NCBI RefSeq assembly: GCF_901827175.1
Contig: NZ_LR594662.1
Location: forward strand, 2,914,001-2,978,000
DNA: 64,000 nucleotides
Direction of reading: 5' to 3'
DNA from: Variovorax sp. RA8
Lineage (GTDB): Bacteria > Pseudomonadota > Gammaproteobacteria > Burkholderiales > Burkholderiaceae_C
Made by a program: the position numbers and the translations under genes. The number at the start of each line of letters is the position of its first letter. The stretch's first letter is position 1. Positions 37,472-46,101 of the stretch are shown here, one piece after another. Below the pieces are notes generated by a model. That model was not told where the DNA came from and made no database searches. It saw nothing but the letters and a program-made list of their open reading frames with translations.

Positions 37472-38954
37472 GCGGAGTGGCCTTCGCGAGCTTGGCCAGC
37501 GCGTCGGGCAGGTTGCCCACATAGCCGCCTGCCGTTGCATCGCCGGGCTTCGGGCGCGCCATCTCGGGCTTGCCGCAGGGCAGGAACTCGCCATGGCCCG
37601 AAGGCGCGCAGGGCTTGCCCTCGTCCCACACGCGCTCGCCGCGCACCAGGGTGGTCACGGGCCAGCCGATGACCTGCATGCCTTCGTACGGCGTGTAGTC
37701 CACGTCGTGGTGCAGCAGGCGGTTCTCGATGGTGACTTCCTTGTTCGGGTCCCAGATCGCGATGTCGGCATCCGAGCCGATCGCGATCGTGCCCTTGCGC
37801 GGGTGCAGGCCATAGAGCCGCGCCGGGTTGGTCGCCGTCAGGCTCACGAACTGGTTGAGCGTGATGCGCCCCGTGCGCACGCCTTCGGAGAACAGCAGCG
37901 GCAGGCGCGTCTCGAGACCCGGGATGCCGTTGGGAATGTGGCGGAAGGCCACCTCCTTGCCGCCGGGCTTCTTGCCCTGCGGATCGTCGAAGCGAAACGG
38001 CGCATGGTCGGAGGAGACGATGGTGAAGAGCCCGTCGGACAAGCCCTCCCACACGACGCGCTGGTTGGCCCTGTCGCGCGGCGGCGGGCTGCAGACGCAC
38101 TTCGCGCCCTCGTAGCCGCCGCCCAGGTCGTCCGCGCTGAGGAACAGGTACTGCGGACAGGTCTCGGCATAGAGGCGCATGCCCCGGCCACGGGCCCAGC
38201 GGATCTGCTCGATGGCCTCCCGGCCGGACACGTGCACGATCAGGATCGGCACGTCGACCAGTTCCGACAGCGTGATGGCGCGGTGCGTCGCCTCGCGCTC
38301 GATCGCCATCGGGCGCGAGGTCGCGTGGAACAGCGGCGCCGTGTGCCCGGCTTCCTCCAGCGTCTCGGTGAGCCAGGCGATGCAGTCGGCGTTCTCGGCA
38401 TGGATCATCGCCAGCGCACCGTGCCGGCGCGCCACCGCGAGCAGGCGCAGGATCTGGCGGTCGTCCAGCTTCATGTCGTCGTAGGTCATGTAGATCTTGA
38501 ACGACGTGTAGCCCTCGGCGATCAGGGCCGGCAGCTCCTCGCGCAGCACCTGCTCCGTGGGGTCGGTCACGATCATGTGGAAGGCGTAGTCCACCACCGC
38601 CTTGCGGCCGGCGCGCCGGTGGTAGTCCTCGACCGCAGCGCGCAGCGACTGGCCCTTGATCTGCGCGGCGAAAGGGATCACCGTGGTGGTGCCGCCGCAA
38701 GCGGCCGAGCGCGTGCCGCTGGCAAAGTCGTCGGCCATCCGCAGGCCCTCGTCCATCGGCTGGTCGAGGTGGCAATGGGCATCGACGCCGCCGGGCAGCA
38801 CCAGCTTGCCCCGGGCATCGATCTCGTCGCGGCCGCGGGCAAGCTCGTGGCCCAGGGCGACCACCCGGCCGCCGCGGATGCCGATGTCGGCCTGCATGGT
38901 TTCCGCGGCGGTGGCGACCAGGCCGTTGCGGATGACGGTGTCGAAGCCTTGCAC
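37464..38954 (-). CDS. Dihydropyrimidinase/hydantoinase
   Basis: Cyclic amidohydrolase of 496 residues that opens hydantoin or dihydropyrimidine rings. Metal ligands are visible: His60 and His62 in DAHCHLD, the lysine that becomes carboxylated at Lys153 in TSFKIYMTY, His185 in MIHAENAD, His241 in LIVHVSG and Asp316 in SSDHAPF. The frame begins at a TTG at 38987 overlapping the transporter stop, but a strong AAGGAGA ribosome site lies five bases before GTG 38954, which is preferred. It overlaps the downstream amidase by 8 nt. Substrate stereochemistry and ring type cannot be read from sequence. Confidence 0.93.
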   Translation of the reverse strand: MQGFDTVIRNGLVATAAETMQADIGIRGGRVVALGHELARGRDEIDARGKLVLPGGVDAHCHLDQPMDEGLRMADDFASGTRSAACGGTTTVIPFAAQIKGQSLRAAVEDYHRRAGRKAVVDYAFHMIVTDPTEQVLREELPALIAEGYTSFKIYMTYDDMKLDDRQILRLLAVARRHGALAMIHAENADCIAWLTETLEEAGHTAPLFHATSRPMAIEREATHRAITLSELVDVPILIVHVSGREAIEQIRWARGRGMRLYAETCPQYLFLSADDLGGGYEGAKCVCSPPPRDRANQRVVWEGLSDGLFTIVSSDHAPFRFDDPQGKKPGGKEVAFRHIPNGIPGLETRLPLLFSEGVRTGRITLNQFVSLTATNPARLYGLHPRKGTIAIGSDADIAIWDPNKEVTIENRLLHHDVDYTPYEGMQVIGWPVTTLVRGERVWDEGKPCAPSGHGEFLPCGKPEMARPKPGDATAGGYVGNLPDALAKLAKATPHA

Positions 38955-38959
38955 TTGCG

Positions 38960-38966
38960 TCTCCTT
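38960..38966 (-). promoter_or_regulatory. Ribosome binding site that decides the hydantoinase start
   Basis: AAGGAGA on the minus strand, 5 nt before GTG 38954. No comparable site precedes the in-frame TTG at 38987, so the GTG is taken as the start. Confidence 0.7.
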
Positions 38967-38983
38967 CTGCTTGTCGCCGGCGC

Positions 38984-40309
38984 TCAATGCCCGGCGTCCT
39001 TGAGGTCGATGCGGGACGTTTCGCGCGCCGCGAAGGCGGCCACCGCGATCAGCGCGCAGACGACGGCGAGGTAGATGGCCACCGGCGTGGTCGAGTTGAA
39101 GCGCGCGATCAACGCGGTGGCGATGATCGGCGCCAGCGCGCCGCCGAAGACGCCGGCGAACTGGAAGCCCAGCGAGGCGCCCGTCACCCGCACGCGGGTC
39201 GCGAACAGTTCCGGCAGGAAGGAGGCGAGCGGCGAGAACATGAAGGACACCAGCACCATGCCCACGAAGGAGGCCGCCATGATGGCGAGCGGGTCGCCCG
39301 TCTGCACCATCTGCATGAATGCGAAGGCCCAGAGCGCGCCGCCGATGCCGCCGATCATGAGCACCGGCCGGCGGCCGATGCGGTCGGACAGCCAGCCGGC
39401 CACCGGGATGAAGATCATCTGCGCCACCGCGCCCAGCAGCACCGCGTTGAGCGCGATCGACTTGGGCAGGCCCAGCTGCGTCGGCACGAAATACAGCAGG
39501 AACAGCGTGAACACGTAGAAGGCGATGTCACCGCCCAGCCGTGCGAAGAAGGCAATGGCGAGCTGCGGCTTGTAGTGGCGCAGCACCTCCATGATCGGCG
39601 CGTGCTCTTCATGGCCCTTGGCCTCCTTCTCGAACACCTTGGACTCCGCCACGTTCATGCGGATGTACAGACCCACGCCCACGAGGATGGCGCTCATCAG
39701 GAAGGGAATGCGCCAGCCCCATGACAGGAAGGCCTCGTCGGACACCTGCCAGGTGACGAGCGCGAAGGCGCCGTTGGCCAGCAGCAGCCCGATGGGCGCG
39801 GCAATCTGCACCACGGAGCCGAGCAGGCCGCGCCGCTTGCCCTCGGGGTCGAGCTCGTTGACCATGATCGCCGCGCCGCCCCATTCGCCGCCCAGCGCCA
39901 GGCCCTGGACGATGCGCAGCACCACCAGCAGGATGGGCGCCCACATGCCGACCTGGCCGAAGGTCGGCAGGCACCCGATGAGGAAGGTGGCCAGGCCCAT
40001 CATCAGCAGCGTGATGAAGAGGATGGACTTGCGGCCCAGCTTGTCGCCGAAGTGCCCGAACACCGCCGCGCCCAGGGGGCGCGCGACGAAGGCCACGCCA
40101 TAGCTGGCGAAGGAGAGCAGCGTTGCCACCAGGGGCTCGCTCTGCGGGAAGAACAGCTTCGGAAAGACCAGGGCCGCGGCCGAGCCGTAGATGAAATGGT
40201 CGTAGAACTCCAGCGTGGTCCCGGCCAGGCTGGCAGCTGCCACGCGCTTGGTCGATGAGGGGCTGGCTTCGCGTTCGGCTGTCCCGCCGATGGGCATGGT
40301 TGCGTGCAT
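38984..40309 (-). CDS. MFS transporter, metabolite:H+ symporter (MHS) family
   Basis: Inner-membrane proton symporter of 441 residues with twelve predicted helices. MHS family features include SLAGTTLEFYDHFIYGSAAA, FGHFGDKLGRKSILFITLLM and LRIVQGLALGGEWGGAAI, as in shikimate, proline/betaine and dicarboxylate importers. ATG 40309 (MHATMPIGGTAERE) follows GGAGA and is preferred over an upstream ATG at 40420, which would read through the regulatory palindrome. First gene of the operon, presumably importing the hydantoinase substrate. The 3' end overlaps the open frame of the next gene by 4 nt. Confidence 0.92.
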   Translation of the reverse strand: MHATMPIGGTAEREASPSSTKRVAAASLAGTTLEFYDHFIYGSAAALVFPKLFFPQSEPLVATLLSFASYGVAFVARPLGAAVFGHFGDKLGRKSILFITLLMMGLATFLIGCLPTFGQVGMWAPILLVVLRIVQGLALGGEWGGAAIMVNELDPEGKRRGLLGSVVQIAAPIGLLLANGAFALVTWQVSDEAFLSWGWRIPFLMSAILVGVGLYIRMNVAESKVFEKEAKGHEEHAPIMEVLRHYKPQLAIAFFARLGGDIAFYVFTLFLLYFVPTQLGLPKSIALNAVLLGAVAQMIFIPVAGWLSDRIGRRPVLMIGGIGGALWAFAFMQMVQTGDPLAIMAASFVGMVLVSFMFSPLASFLPELFATRVRVTGASLGFQFAGVFGGALAPIIATALIARFNSTTPVAIYLAVVCALIAVAAFAARETSRIDLKDAGH

Positions 40310-40413
40310 TCGCGTGTCTCCGTGTGTGATGGATGTGAGGGGCTGGATGGTGGCGTTGGGCGAAAGATAGGCGATAACCGATGTGCAATCAAGAAGAAAT
40401 TTGTACATCGCGC

Positions 40414-40429
40414 AGAACATTTATGTTCT
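40414..40429. promoter_or_regulatory. Palindrome in the divergent control region (candidate GntR operator)
   Basis: AGAACAT (40414-40420) and ATGTTCT (40423-40429) are exact reverse complements with a TT spacer. The site lies in the 262-base gap between the MHS transporter and GntR starts, which is clearly AT-richer than its surroundings. A looser CGATGT/ACATCG inverted repeat is nearby at about 40379-40410. Binding by the GntR protein is inferred from position. Confidence 0.5.
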
Positions 40430-40571
40430 ACGGCAAGACTTAATGGATAACCCCTACTTCGCAGTGGCTCGCTGCAGGGTGTGGAGAAGAAACAAGCCTC
40501 GAAGTTGAAGGATTGGCCACAGAACCGCCATACAATTTGAAGAGATCTGATGTTCAAAAGGAATCGAGACA

Positions 40572-41273
40572 ATGGCCAAGACCACCAGCACGGACGTTGA
40601 TGCGCCCGGCGGACCTTCCGTCGAGGAGATCAGCGAGCGGATCCTCCAGGCCATCTGGGAACACCGGCTGCCGCCCGGGACCAAGCTGGTCGAGGAGAAG
40701 CTGTCCGAGGTCTTCGGCGTGAGCCGCACCAAGATCCGGCTGGCGCTCGGCAGGCTGTCGCACGACAGCATCCTCACGGTCGAGCCCAATCGCGGCACCT
40801 TCGTCGCGAGTCCGACGGTCGAGCAGGCACGGCAGGTGTTCAATGCGCGGCGCGTGCTGGAGCCGGCGCTGCTGCGCGACCTGGCCGGCCACGTGCGGCG
40901 CGAGCAGCTCGCACGCCTGCGCAAGAACATCGCGCTGGAAGGCGAGGCGCGCGAGCGCAACGACCGGCGCGCGACCATCCGGCTCTCGGGCCAGTTCCAC
41001 CTCCTGATCGCCGAGCTCGGCCAGAACCCGTACCTGCACAAGTGCATCCGCGAGCTGTGCTCGCTGACCTGCCTGGTGATCGCGCTCTATGACGCGCCCG
41101 GAACGCCCGCCTGCCCGCACCACGAGCACGACGCCATCGTCGATGCCCTGGAGCAGGGCGATGCCGAGCGCGCCTGCATGCTGATGATCGAGCACCTCAC
41201 GCACGTCGAGAACACGCTGCGCCTGGAGATGCCCGGGGACGAGGAGATCGACTTGCGCGCCGTATTCGCCTGA
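40572..41273 (+). CDS. GntR family transcriptional regulator (FadR/FCD subfamily)
   Basis: A 233-residue regulator divergent from the hydantoinase operon and the likely local controller. The N-terminal winged helix has KLVEEKLSEVFGVSRTKIRL and VEPNRGTFVASPT. The C-terminal FCD domain has the metal/ligand-site pattern GQFHLLIAELGQNPYLH, CPHHEHDAIVDALEQGD and IEHLTHVENTL. It would sense an intermediate, perhaps a carboxylate, and act at the palindrome upstream. Confidence 0.93.
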   Translation: MAKTTSTDVDAPGGPSVEEISERILQAIWEHRLPPGTKLVEEKLSEVFGVSRTKIRLALGRLSHDSILTVEPNRGTFVASPTVEQARQVFNARRVLEPALLRDLAGHVRREQLARLRKNIALEGEARERNDRRATIRLSGQFHLLIAELGQNPYLHKCIRELCSLTCLVIALYDAPGTPACPHHEHDAIVDALEQGDAERACMLMIEHLTHVENTLRLEMPGDEEIDLRAVFA

Positions 41274-41297
41274 ACGGCACTCCGGCTCAGGCCAGGC

Positions 41298-42551
41298 TCA
41301 GGCGCGGCGCAGCAACTTGCGCAGCACGGTCTTGAGCGGGCTCGCCCCGAAGATCAGTTGCGAATACGAGACGAAGAGCGCGCGGGGCAGCAGCACGCTG
41401 CCGTAGTAGTAGATGCGGTACTGCCGCGGCCCCTGGCGCGTGTCCGGGTGGCGCAGCGCGCGCCGCAGCAGGCCGAGGTCCTTGCCTTCCCCGGACAGCC
41501 AGCGTTCGAGGAAGCTGAGCCAGAGATAGCCCCCCTGGTCGTCCAGCGGCCGCCACAGCGCGGAGGCGCCGCACTGGTGGCGTTCGAGCTGCGCGCGCAG
41601 CCACAGGTCGAAGCGCGCGGCGCGCTGCCGCATCGCCTTGATCTGCGCCACCGACACCATCGAACCCTTGGTCGCGGAGGCGCCGTGCACCCGGTAGCGC
41701 GTCAGCGGCTCGGGAATCCAGGCGCAGGGGCTGAGGAGCGCCGCGGCCGTGCACAGCTGCAGGTCCTGGTACATCATCCGGTCGGCGTCCAGCGGGCCGA
41801 TGGCCTCCAGGACTTCGCGCCGGAAGGCCAGGCCCGAGGTCAGCGAGAGCACGAGGCAGGACGCCGCCTTCAAGGTCTCGGCGGCCAGCCAACCCTCCGG
41901 TGCACGGCCGCCGGGATAGTAGGGCGTCAGGCCCAGATGGGGCTGGTCCTGCGAGAAGCGTTGCATGGCGTTGTGCGCCCATCCGGGAAAGTGCCCGCCC
42001 ACGCGCCGGCGCAGTGCTTCCAGCACTTTCTCGATGCGTTGCGGCGCGATGGCGTCGTCGGCGTCGAGCAGCAGCACCACGTCGCCGGTGCAGGCGGCGA
42101 GGGCGGCGTTGGTGGCGGCGCAGATGCCGCCGTTGGGCTGGTGGATGGGCCGGACCTGCGCGAAGCGCGCCGCGTAGCCGTCCAGGATCTGCGCGCTGTC
42201 GTCCGTCGAGCCGTCGTTCACCACCACGATCTGGTGCGCCGGCACGGTCTGGCCGAGGCAGCTGTCGAGACATTCGGGCAGGAAGCGGCCGTAGTTGAAA
42301 CAGATGATCGCGATGCTGACCTTCGGCACGGCCGGCAGCTCGGCCAGGACCATGGGCTCGATCGCGAACGGTGCCTCGAACGGGATCTTTTCGAATTTCA
42401 CGTCAGCGACCTCAAAGGCCACGAGGGGCGGCGTTGCGGATTGTGCCTGCGGATTGCAGGTAGTTCGCAAGTGTTTCAGCAGTACCTGGTCATGGTCGTC
42501 AGCGAGGGGGATGTCGCGCTCGAGGGCCTGATCGCCTTCAACGCGGCCCAC
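41298..42551 (-). CDS. Glycosyltransferase family 2 protein
   Basis: A cytoplasmic GT-A fold glycosyltransferase. The core begins VSIAIICFNYGRFLPECLDS and shows VVVNDGSTDDS, the NGGICAATN stretch and the metal-binding DXD-type LLLDADDAI. The start is uncertain: GTG 42551 gives 417 residues, while ATG 42353 gives 351 and begins just before the catalytic domain; the extra 66 residues have no recognised motif. It stands alone without other polysaccharide genes, so acceptor and sugar are unknown. It is convergent with the GntR gene, 24 nt away. Confidence 0.88.
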   Translation of the reverse strand: MGRVEGDQALERDIPLADDHDQVLLKHLRTTCNPQAQSATPPLVAFEVADVKFEKIPFEAPFAIEPMVLAELPAVPKVSIAIICFNYGRFLPECLDSCLGQTVPAHQIVVVNDGSTDDSAQILDGYAARFAQVRPIHQPNGGICAATNAALAACTGDVVLLLDADDAIAPQRIEKVLEALRRRVGGHFPGWAHNAMQRFSQDQPHLGLTPYYPGGRAPEGWLAAETLKAASCLVLSLTSGLAFRREVLEAIGPLDADRMMYQDLQLCTAAALLSPCAWIPEPLTRYRVHGASATKGSMVSVAQIKAMRQRAARFDLWLRAQLERHQCGASALWRPLDDQGGYLWLSFLERWLSGEGKDLGLLRRALRHPDTRQGPRQYRIYYYGSVLLPRALFVSYSQLIFGASPLKTVLRKLLRRA

Positions 42552-42643
42552 GATGTCGCCATCGCGAACGAGCCCTAGGACACGAGCCCGCCGCGGCTGC
42601 TGGTGCCAGAATGTGGCGCGCTGCAGTGCAGTCCGGAGAATCC

Positions 42644-43219
42644 ATGTCTCTTCTGGTCATCGGCCTCGTCCTGTTCCTTGGCATTCACTCGGTGTCGATC
42701 GTTGCGCCGGCCTGGCGCGACACGCAGGTCGAACGCCGAGGCGAAAAAGTCTGGAAGGGCATCTACTCCCTGGTTTCGCTCGGTGCGCTGATCCTGGTCA
42801 TCTATGGCTACGGCGTCGCGCGCCAGGCTCCGCTGGCGATCTATGCACCGCCGCTCGCGCTGCGGCACGTCGCGCTGCTGTTGATGCTGCCGGTGTTTCC
42901 CCTGTTGTTCGCGGCCTACCTGCCCGGGCGCATACAGCGTGCGGCCAAGCATCCCATGCTGCTCGCAGTCATGCTCTGGGCAGCAGCGCACCTGCTGGCC
43001 AATGGCTCGCTGGCCGACGTGCTCTTGTTCGGATCCTTCTTCATCTGGGCCCTGGCCGACCGGATTGCCGCCGGACGTCGCGCCGTGCCGCGTCGCGTGC
43101 CCGGCGCCCCGCCGAGCACGCTCAATGATGTCGCAGCGCTCGTGGGAGGCCTGGTGGTCTACGCCGGCCTCCTGTTCCGGGCGCACGCCTGGCTCACCGG
43201 GGTGCCGCTGCTGGGCTAG
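42644..43219 (+). CDS. NnrU family integral membrane protein
   Basis: A 191-residue membrane protein with five or six hydrophobic helices, starting at ATG 42644 after a GGAGAA ribosome site; the ATG at 42611 in the same frame lacks one. It matches the NnrU family, linked to nitrite/nitric oxide reduction in denitrifiers and related to plant heme-binding zeta-carotene isomerase Z-ISO. Histidines in GIHSVSIV, ALRHVALLL, AKHPMLL and AAAHLLANG could bind heme. Its 3' end overlaps the convergent nitrobindin-like gene by 26 nt. Precise function is unknown. Confidence 0.88.
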   Translation: MSLLVIGLVLFLGIHSVSIVAPAWRDTQVERRGEKVWKGIYSLVSLGALILVIYGYGVARQAPLAIYAPPLALRHVALLLMLPVFPLLFAAYLPGRIQRAAKHPMLLAVMLWAAAHLLANGSLADVLLFGSFFIWALADRIAAGRRAVPRRVPGAPPSTLNDVAALVGGLVVYAGLLFRAHAWLTGVPLLG

Positions 43220-43853
43220 GGCCGCCGACGCCCAGGGGGTTCGGGGAGGGCTCGCCGACCTTCGTCAGCGTGTTGCGATCGGTGTGGTGGAAGGGCTCGG
43301 CAAGCCCCTGGATCTGCATCACGGTGTCCTGGTCGTAGGACCAGGTCCCGTCGGCGTTGAAGACGACCTCGATACGCCACTCCAGCGTGGTGAAGGCGTG
43401 CTCGATGAACGGGTTGGAGACGATGCCGTTCACCAGGCTCCCGTGGGTGGCCACGAGCTCGAAGCGATCCGCGTCCGGGCTGGCCTGCCCGCTGGCCATC
43501 GCGATCTGGCCGCGCGGGATTGCCAGCGTGTGCATGACGGTGCCGCTGGCAGGCTCCCACAGCCAGTAGCCGACCTGGTCGTGATACATCTTGCGGAGGC
43601 CAGGCTTGTGGATGAAGGTGTGATAGCGCAGGCCGTAGAGCACCTGCGGGCCGTTGGTCTGCGGGTCGATCGGCTGCAGCTCGTAATGCTCGACGTAGAC
43701 CTGCGTCTTCGGCCCCTGCGCCTTGGGCTTGACGTCCACGCCCTTCTCGCCGCGCCACAGGCCTGCCATCCGGCGCAGGGGGCCGAGGTTGTCGAGGGTT
43801 CGTCCATCCAGGTCGGAGGGCTCGGTGTAGATGTCGTCGGGGAACTTGGACAT
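43194..43853 (-). CDS. Nitrobindin-like heme-binding beta-barrel protein (THAP4/FABP-like domain)
   Basis: A 219-residue protein of the heme-binding beta-barrel family (formerly DUF1794). The G-X-W-X-G motif is MAGLWRGEKG (residues 29-38), and the C-terminal HHTDRNTLTKV carries the likely proximal histidine. Nitrobindins bind ferric heme and react with NO or peroxynitrite, so a role in NO scavenging or isomerisation is plausible. It overlaps the convergent NnrU gene. The start is uncertain because no clear ribosome site precedes ATG 43853. Confidence 0.86.
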   Translation of the reverse strand: MSKFPDDIYTEPSDLDGRTLDNLGPLRRMAGLWRGEKGVDVKPKAQGPKTQVYVEHYELQPIDPQTNGPQVLYGLRYHTFIHKPGLRKMYHDQVGYWLWEPASGTVMHTLAIPRGQIAMASGQASPDADRFELVATHGSLVNGIVSNPFIEHAFTTLEWRIEVVFNADGTWSYDQDTVMQIQGLAEPFHHTDRNTLTKVGEPSPNPLGVGGPSPAAAPR

Positions 43854-43964
43854 GGGCGGGGGCGATCGATGGGGGTTGCGGGGCGCCTTGGCGGCCGGAG
43901 AGCGGGCGCTTCCGGCGACACGGATTCTGCCGTGTTCATTCCGGCCGGCGGGACGATCGCCGCG

Positions 43965-45023
43965 CTACATCCGCAACGGCTGCGCGTACCCGGTCATCTC
44001 CAGGTACCCGCGTCCGATGCGCCGGCCGCTGCCGTCCAGCAGATCGCTCACGCCCTCCCAGTAGACGCCGCCGGTCGAGCCGCGGCTGTCGAGCTCCTGG
44101 TCGTCGAGCAGGGACTGCACGGTGAAGGTGCCCGCGGGCGTGTCGATGCGCCAGCGCAGCGGATAGACGGCCCGGGTGCGCGGACTGGTCCAGGGGTTCG
44201 TGCCTTCGAATCGGACTTCATCGGTGCCGAACACGCGCAGCTGGCCATCGGCAGTGCGCAGCGAGCCGCCGAACCACAATGCCGAGCCGTCGCGCCGGCG
44301 GATCCGGAAGGCCATCAACGCGCCGCCGTCGTCGAGGTTCATGCCGACCCAGTCCCAGCCCGCCGCATCGGGATGCAGGTAGGCGTTGCTCCACTCGTGG
44401 TCCAGCCACGCGCGGCCCTGCACATCGAAGCCTTGGCCCTGAATGCTGAGGCGGCCCTGCGTCGCGAGCTGGGGTTCGCTGTAGTAGTAGCTGGCCTGCT
44501 CGGCCTCCGGCCCCTTGCGCGACAGGCCGTCCCTGCCCTGCAGCAGCACCGGGCGGGTCGGCGTGAAGCGCAGGTCGAGCGTGAAGCCCTCGGCCGGCAG
44601 GCGGCCCGTGTAGCCGCCGGCGTCGCGCCTGAGCGTCCAGTTGCGCAGCCGGATGTCGGTATCTCCCTCGGCGGCGGACGCGATGCCGAAACCCGCGCGC
44701 GCGATGCGCTGGTCGTGCCACAGCCTGCGCGCCTCGAGGTCGGTGATGGCCGCGTGCGCGAAGATCATCTGCCGTGCCGCGAAGGCCGAGCGCATCTGCT
44801 GCGTGGCGTCCACGCGCGAGCGGAAGAAGGTGAGCTGGAAGCCGAACTCGCGCGTGCCGGAGCGGGCATGCCCGGTGATGTACCACCACTCGGTACGCAG
44901 CTCTGGATGGCTGCCGAAGTCGCGCGGGAACTGCATCGTGCGCTCGGGCAGCGCCCATGCGGCCGGCATTGCCAGCGCCGTCATGGCGAGCAGGGCGCGC
45001 CGCGACAGTCCGTGCGGTCTCAC
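43965..45023 (-). CDS. AttH-type lipocalin-like exported protein (CrtC/AttH family)
   Basis: A 352-residue protein starting at GTG 45023, which overlaps the upstream stop as GTGA. The N-terminus [17 protein letters not shown] followed by MPAAWA is a signal peptide with a twin arginine. The mature part has [33 protein letters not shown] and [20 protein letters not shown], typical of the AttH/carotenoid-hydratase-like lipocalin fold. AttH is normally made with an FtsX-like ABC permease and an ATPase. Here the permease is two genes upstream and no ATPase is present. Lipid or lipoprotein handling in the envelope is likely. Confidence 0.88.
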   Translation of the reverse strand: MRPHGLSRRALLAMTALAMPAAWALPERTMQFPRDFGSHPELRTEWWYITGHARSGTREFGFQLTFFRSRVDATQQMRSAFAARQMIFAHAAITDLEARRLWHDQRIARAGFGIASAAEGDTDIRLRNWTLRRDAGGYTGRLPAEGFTLDLRFTPTRPVLLQGRDGLSRKGPEAEQASYYYSEPQLATQGRLSIQGQGFDVQGRAWLDHEWSNAYLHPDAAGWDWVGMNLDDGGALMAFRIRRRDGSALWFGGSLRTADGQLRVFGTDEVRFEGTNPWTSPRTRAVYPLRWRIDTPAGTFTVQSLLDDQELDSRGSTGGVYWEGVSDLLDGSGRRIGRGYLEMTGYAQPLRM

Positions 45024-46099
45024 TGGAGTACCGCGGCCTGCACGCGCGCCTCGGCCGCGCGGCAGTCGCCGAAGTTCTGCGCCACCCAGCCGAGGTCGTG
45101 GTAGCTGGGCAGGTAGCGCTCGCCTGCGTCGCACAGCAGCGAGAGGATGGAACCCTGCCGCCCGGCCGCGCGCATCTCGCCGGCCAGCGCCAGCATGCCG
45201 ATGAAGTTGGTCCCGGTCGAAGGCCCGACCTTGCGGCCCAGCAGCCGGGAGAGCACGCGCATCGCGGCCACCGATTCGACATTCGGCACTTCGACCATGC
45301 GGTCCACCAGCGAGGGGATGAAGCTGGGCTCCACCCGCGGCCGGCCGATGCCTTCGATGCGCGAGCCCTGCGCCGTCAGCGTCGCATCGCCGCTGCGGTG
45401 GTAGGCCGCGAACACCGAGCCCTCGGGGTCGGCCACGCAGACCTGCGTGCCGTGGCAGCGGAAGCGCACATAACGCCCGATGGTGGCGCTGGTGCCGCCG
45501 GTGCCGGCACCCACCACGATCCAGGCCGGCACCGGATGCCGCTCGTGCGCCATCTGCTGGAACATGCTCTCGGCGATGTTGTTGTTGCCGCGCCAGTCGG
45601 TGGCGCGCTCGGCGTAGGTGAACTGGTCCATGTAGTGGCCGCCCTCGCGCTGCGCCAGCGCGCGGGCCTCGTCGTACACCTGCGCCGCGTGGTCGACGAA
45701 GTGGCAGCGGCCTCCGTAGAAATCGATCTGCGCGATCTTCTCGGGCGAAGTGCTCTTCGGCATCACCGCGATAAAGGGCAGGCCCAGCAGGCGCGCGAAG
45801 TAGGCCTCGCTCACCGCAGTCGAACCGCTCGAGGCCTCGACGATGGTCGTGCCTTCGCCGATCCAGCCGTTGCACAGCGCGTAGAGGAAGAGCGAGCGTG
45901 CCAGCCGGTGCTTGAGGCTGCCGGTCGGGTGCGTCGATTCGTCCTTGAGGTAGAGGTCGATGCCGTGCGCGGCGAAGCCTGGCAGCAGCAGCGGGATCAG
46001 GTGCGTGTCGGCGCTGCGCTGGTAGTCGGCCTCGATGCGGCGGATCGCGCTCGCGAGCCAGCCGGCGCAGGCGGAAGAGGATGCATTCATGGCCGGCAT
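45020..46099 (-). CDS. PLP-dependent cysteine synthase family protein (Cds1-like cysteine desulfhydrase)
   Basis: A 359-residue fold-type II PLP enzyme. The PLP lysine is in [13 protein letters not shown], the substrate loop in [19 protein letters not shown] and the phosphate-binding loop in [12 protein letters not shown]. The family includes Cds1, which releases sulfide from cysteine, and relatives making or breaking C-S bonds. AAGGAAG ten bases before ATG 46099 supports that start; ATG 46090 is possible. It sits between the FtsX-like permease (2 nt upstream) and attH (4-nt overlap), an unusual neighbour for a lipid-export locus. The substrate is uncertain. Confidence 0.88.
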   Translation of the reverse strand: MPAMNASSSACAGWLASAIRRIEADYQRSADTHLIPLLLPGFAAHGIDLYLKDESTHPTGSLKHRLARSLFLYALCNGWIGEGTTIVEASSGSTAVSEAYFARLLGLPFIAVMPKSTSPEKIAQIDFYGGRCHFVDHAAQVYDEARALAQREGGHYMDQFTYAERATDWRGNNNIAESMFQQMAHERHPVPAWIVVGAGTGGTSATIGRYVRFRCHGTQVCVADPEGSVFAAYHRSGDATLTAQGSRIEGIGRPRVEPSFIPSLVDRMVEVPNVESVAAMRVLSRLLGRKVGPSTGTNFIGMLALAGEMRAAGRQGSILSLLCDAGERYLPSYHDLGWVAQNFGDCRAAEARVQAAVLQ

Positions 46100-46101
46100 T
46101 G

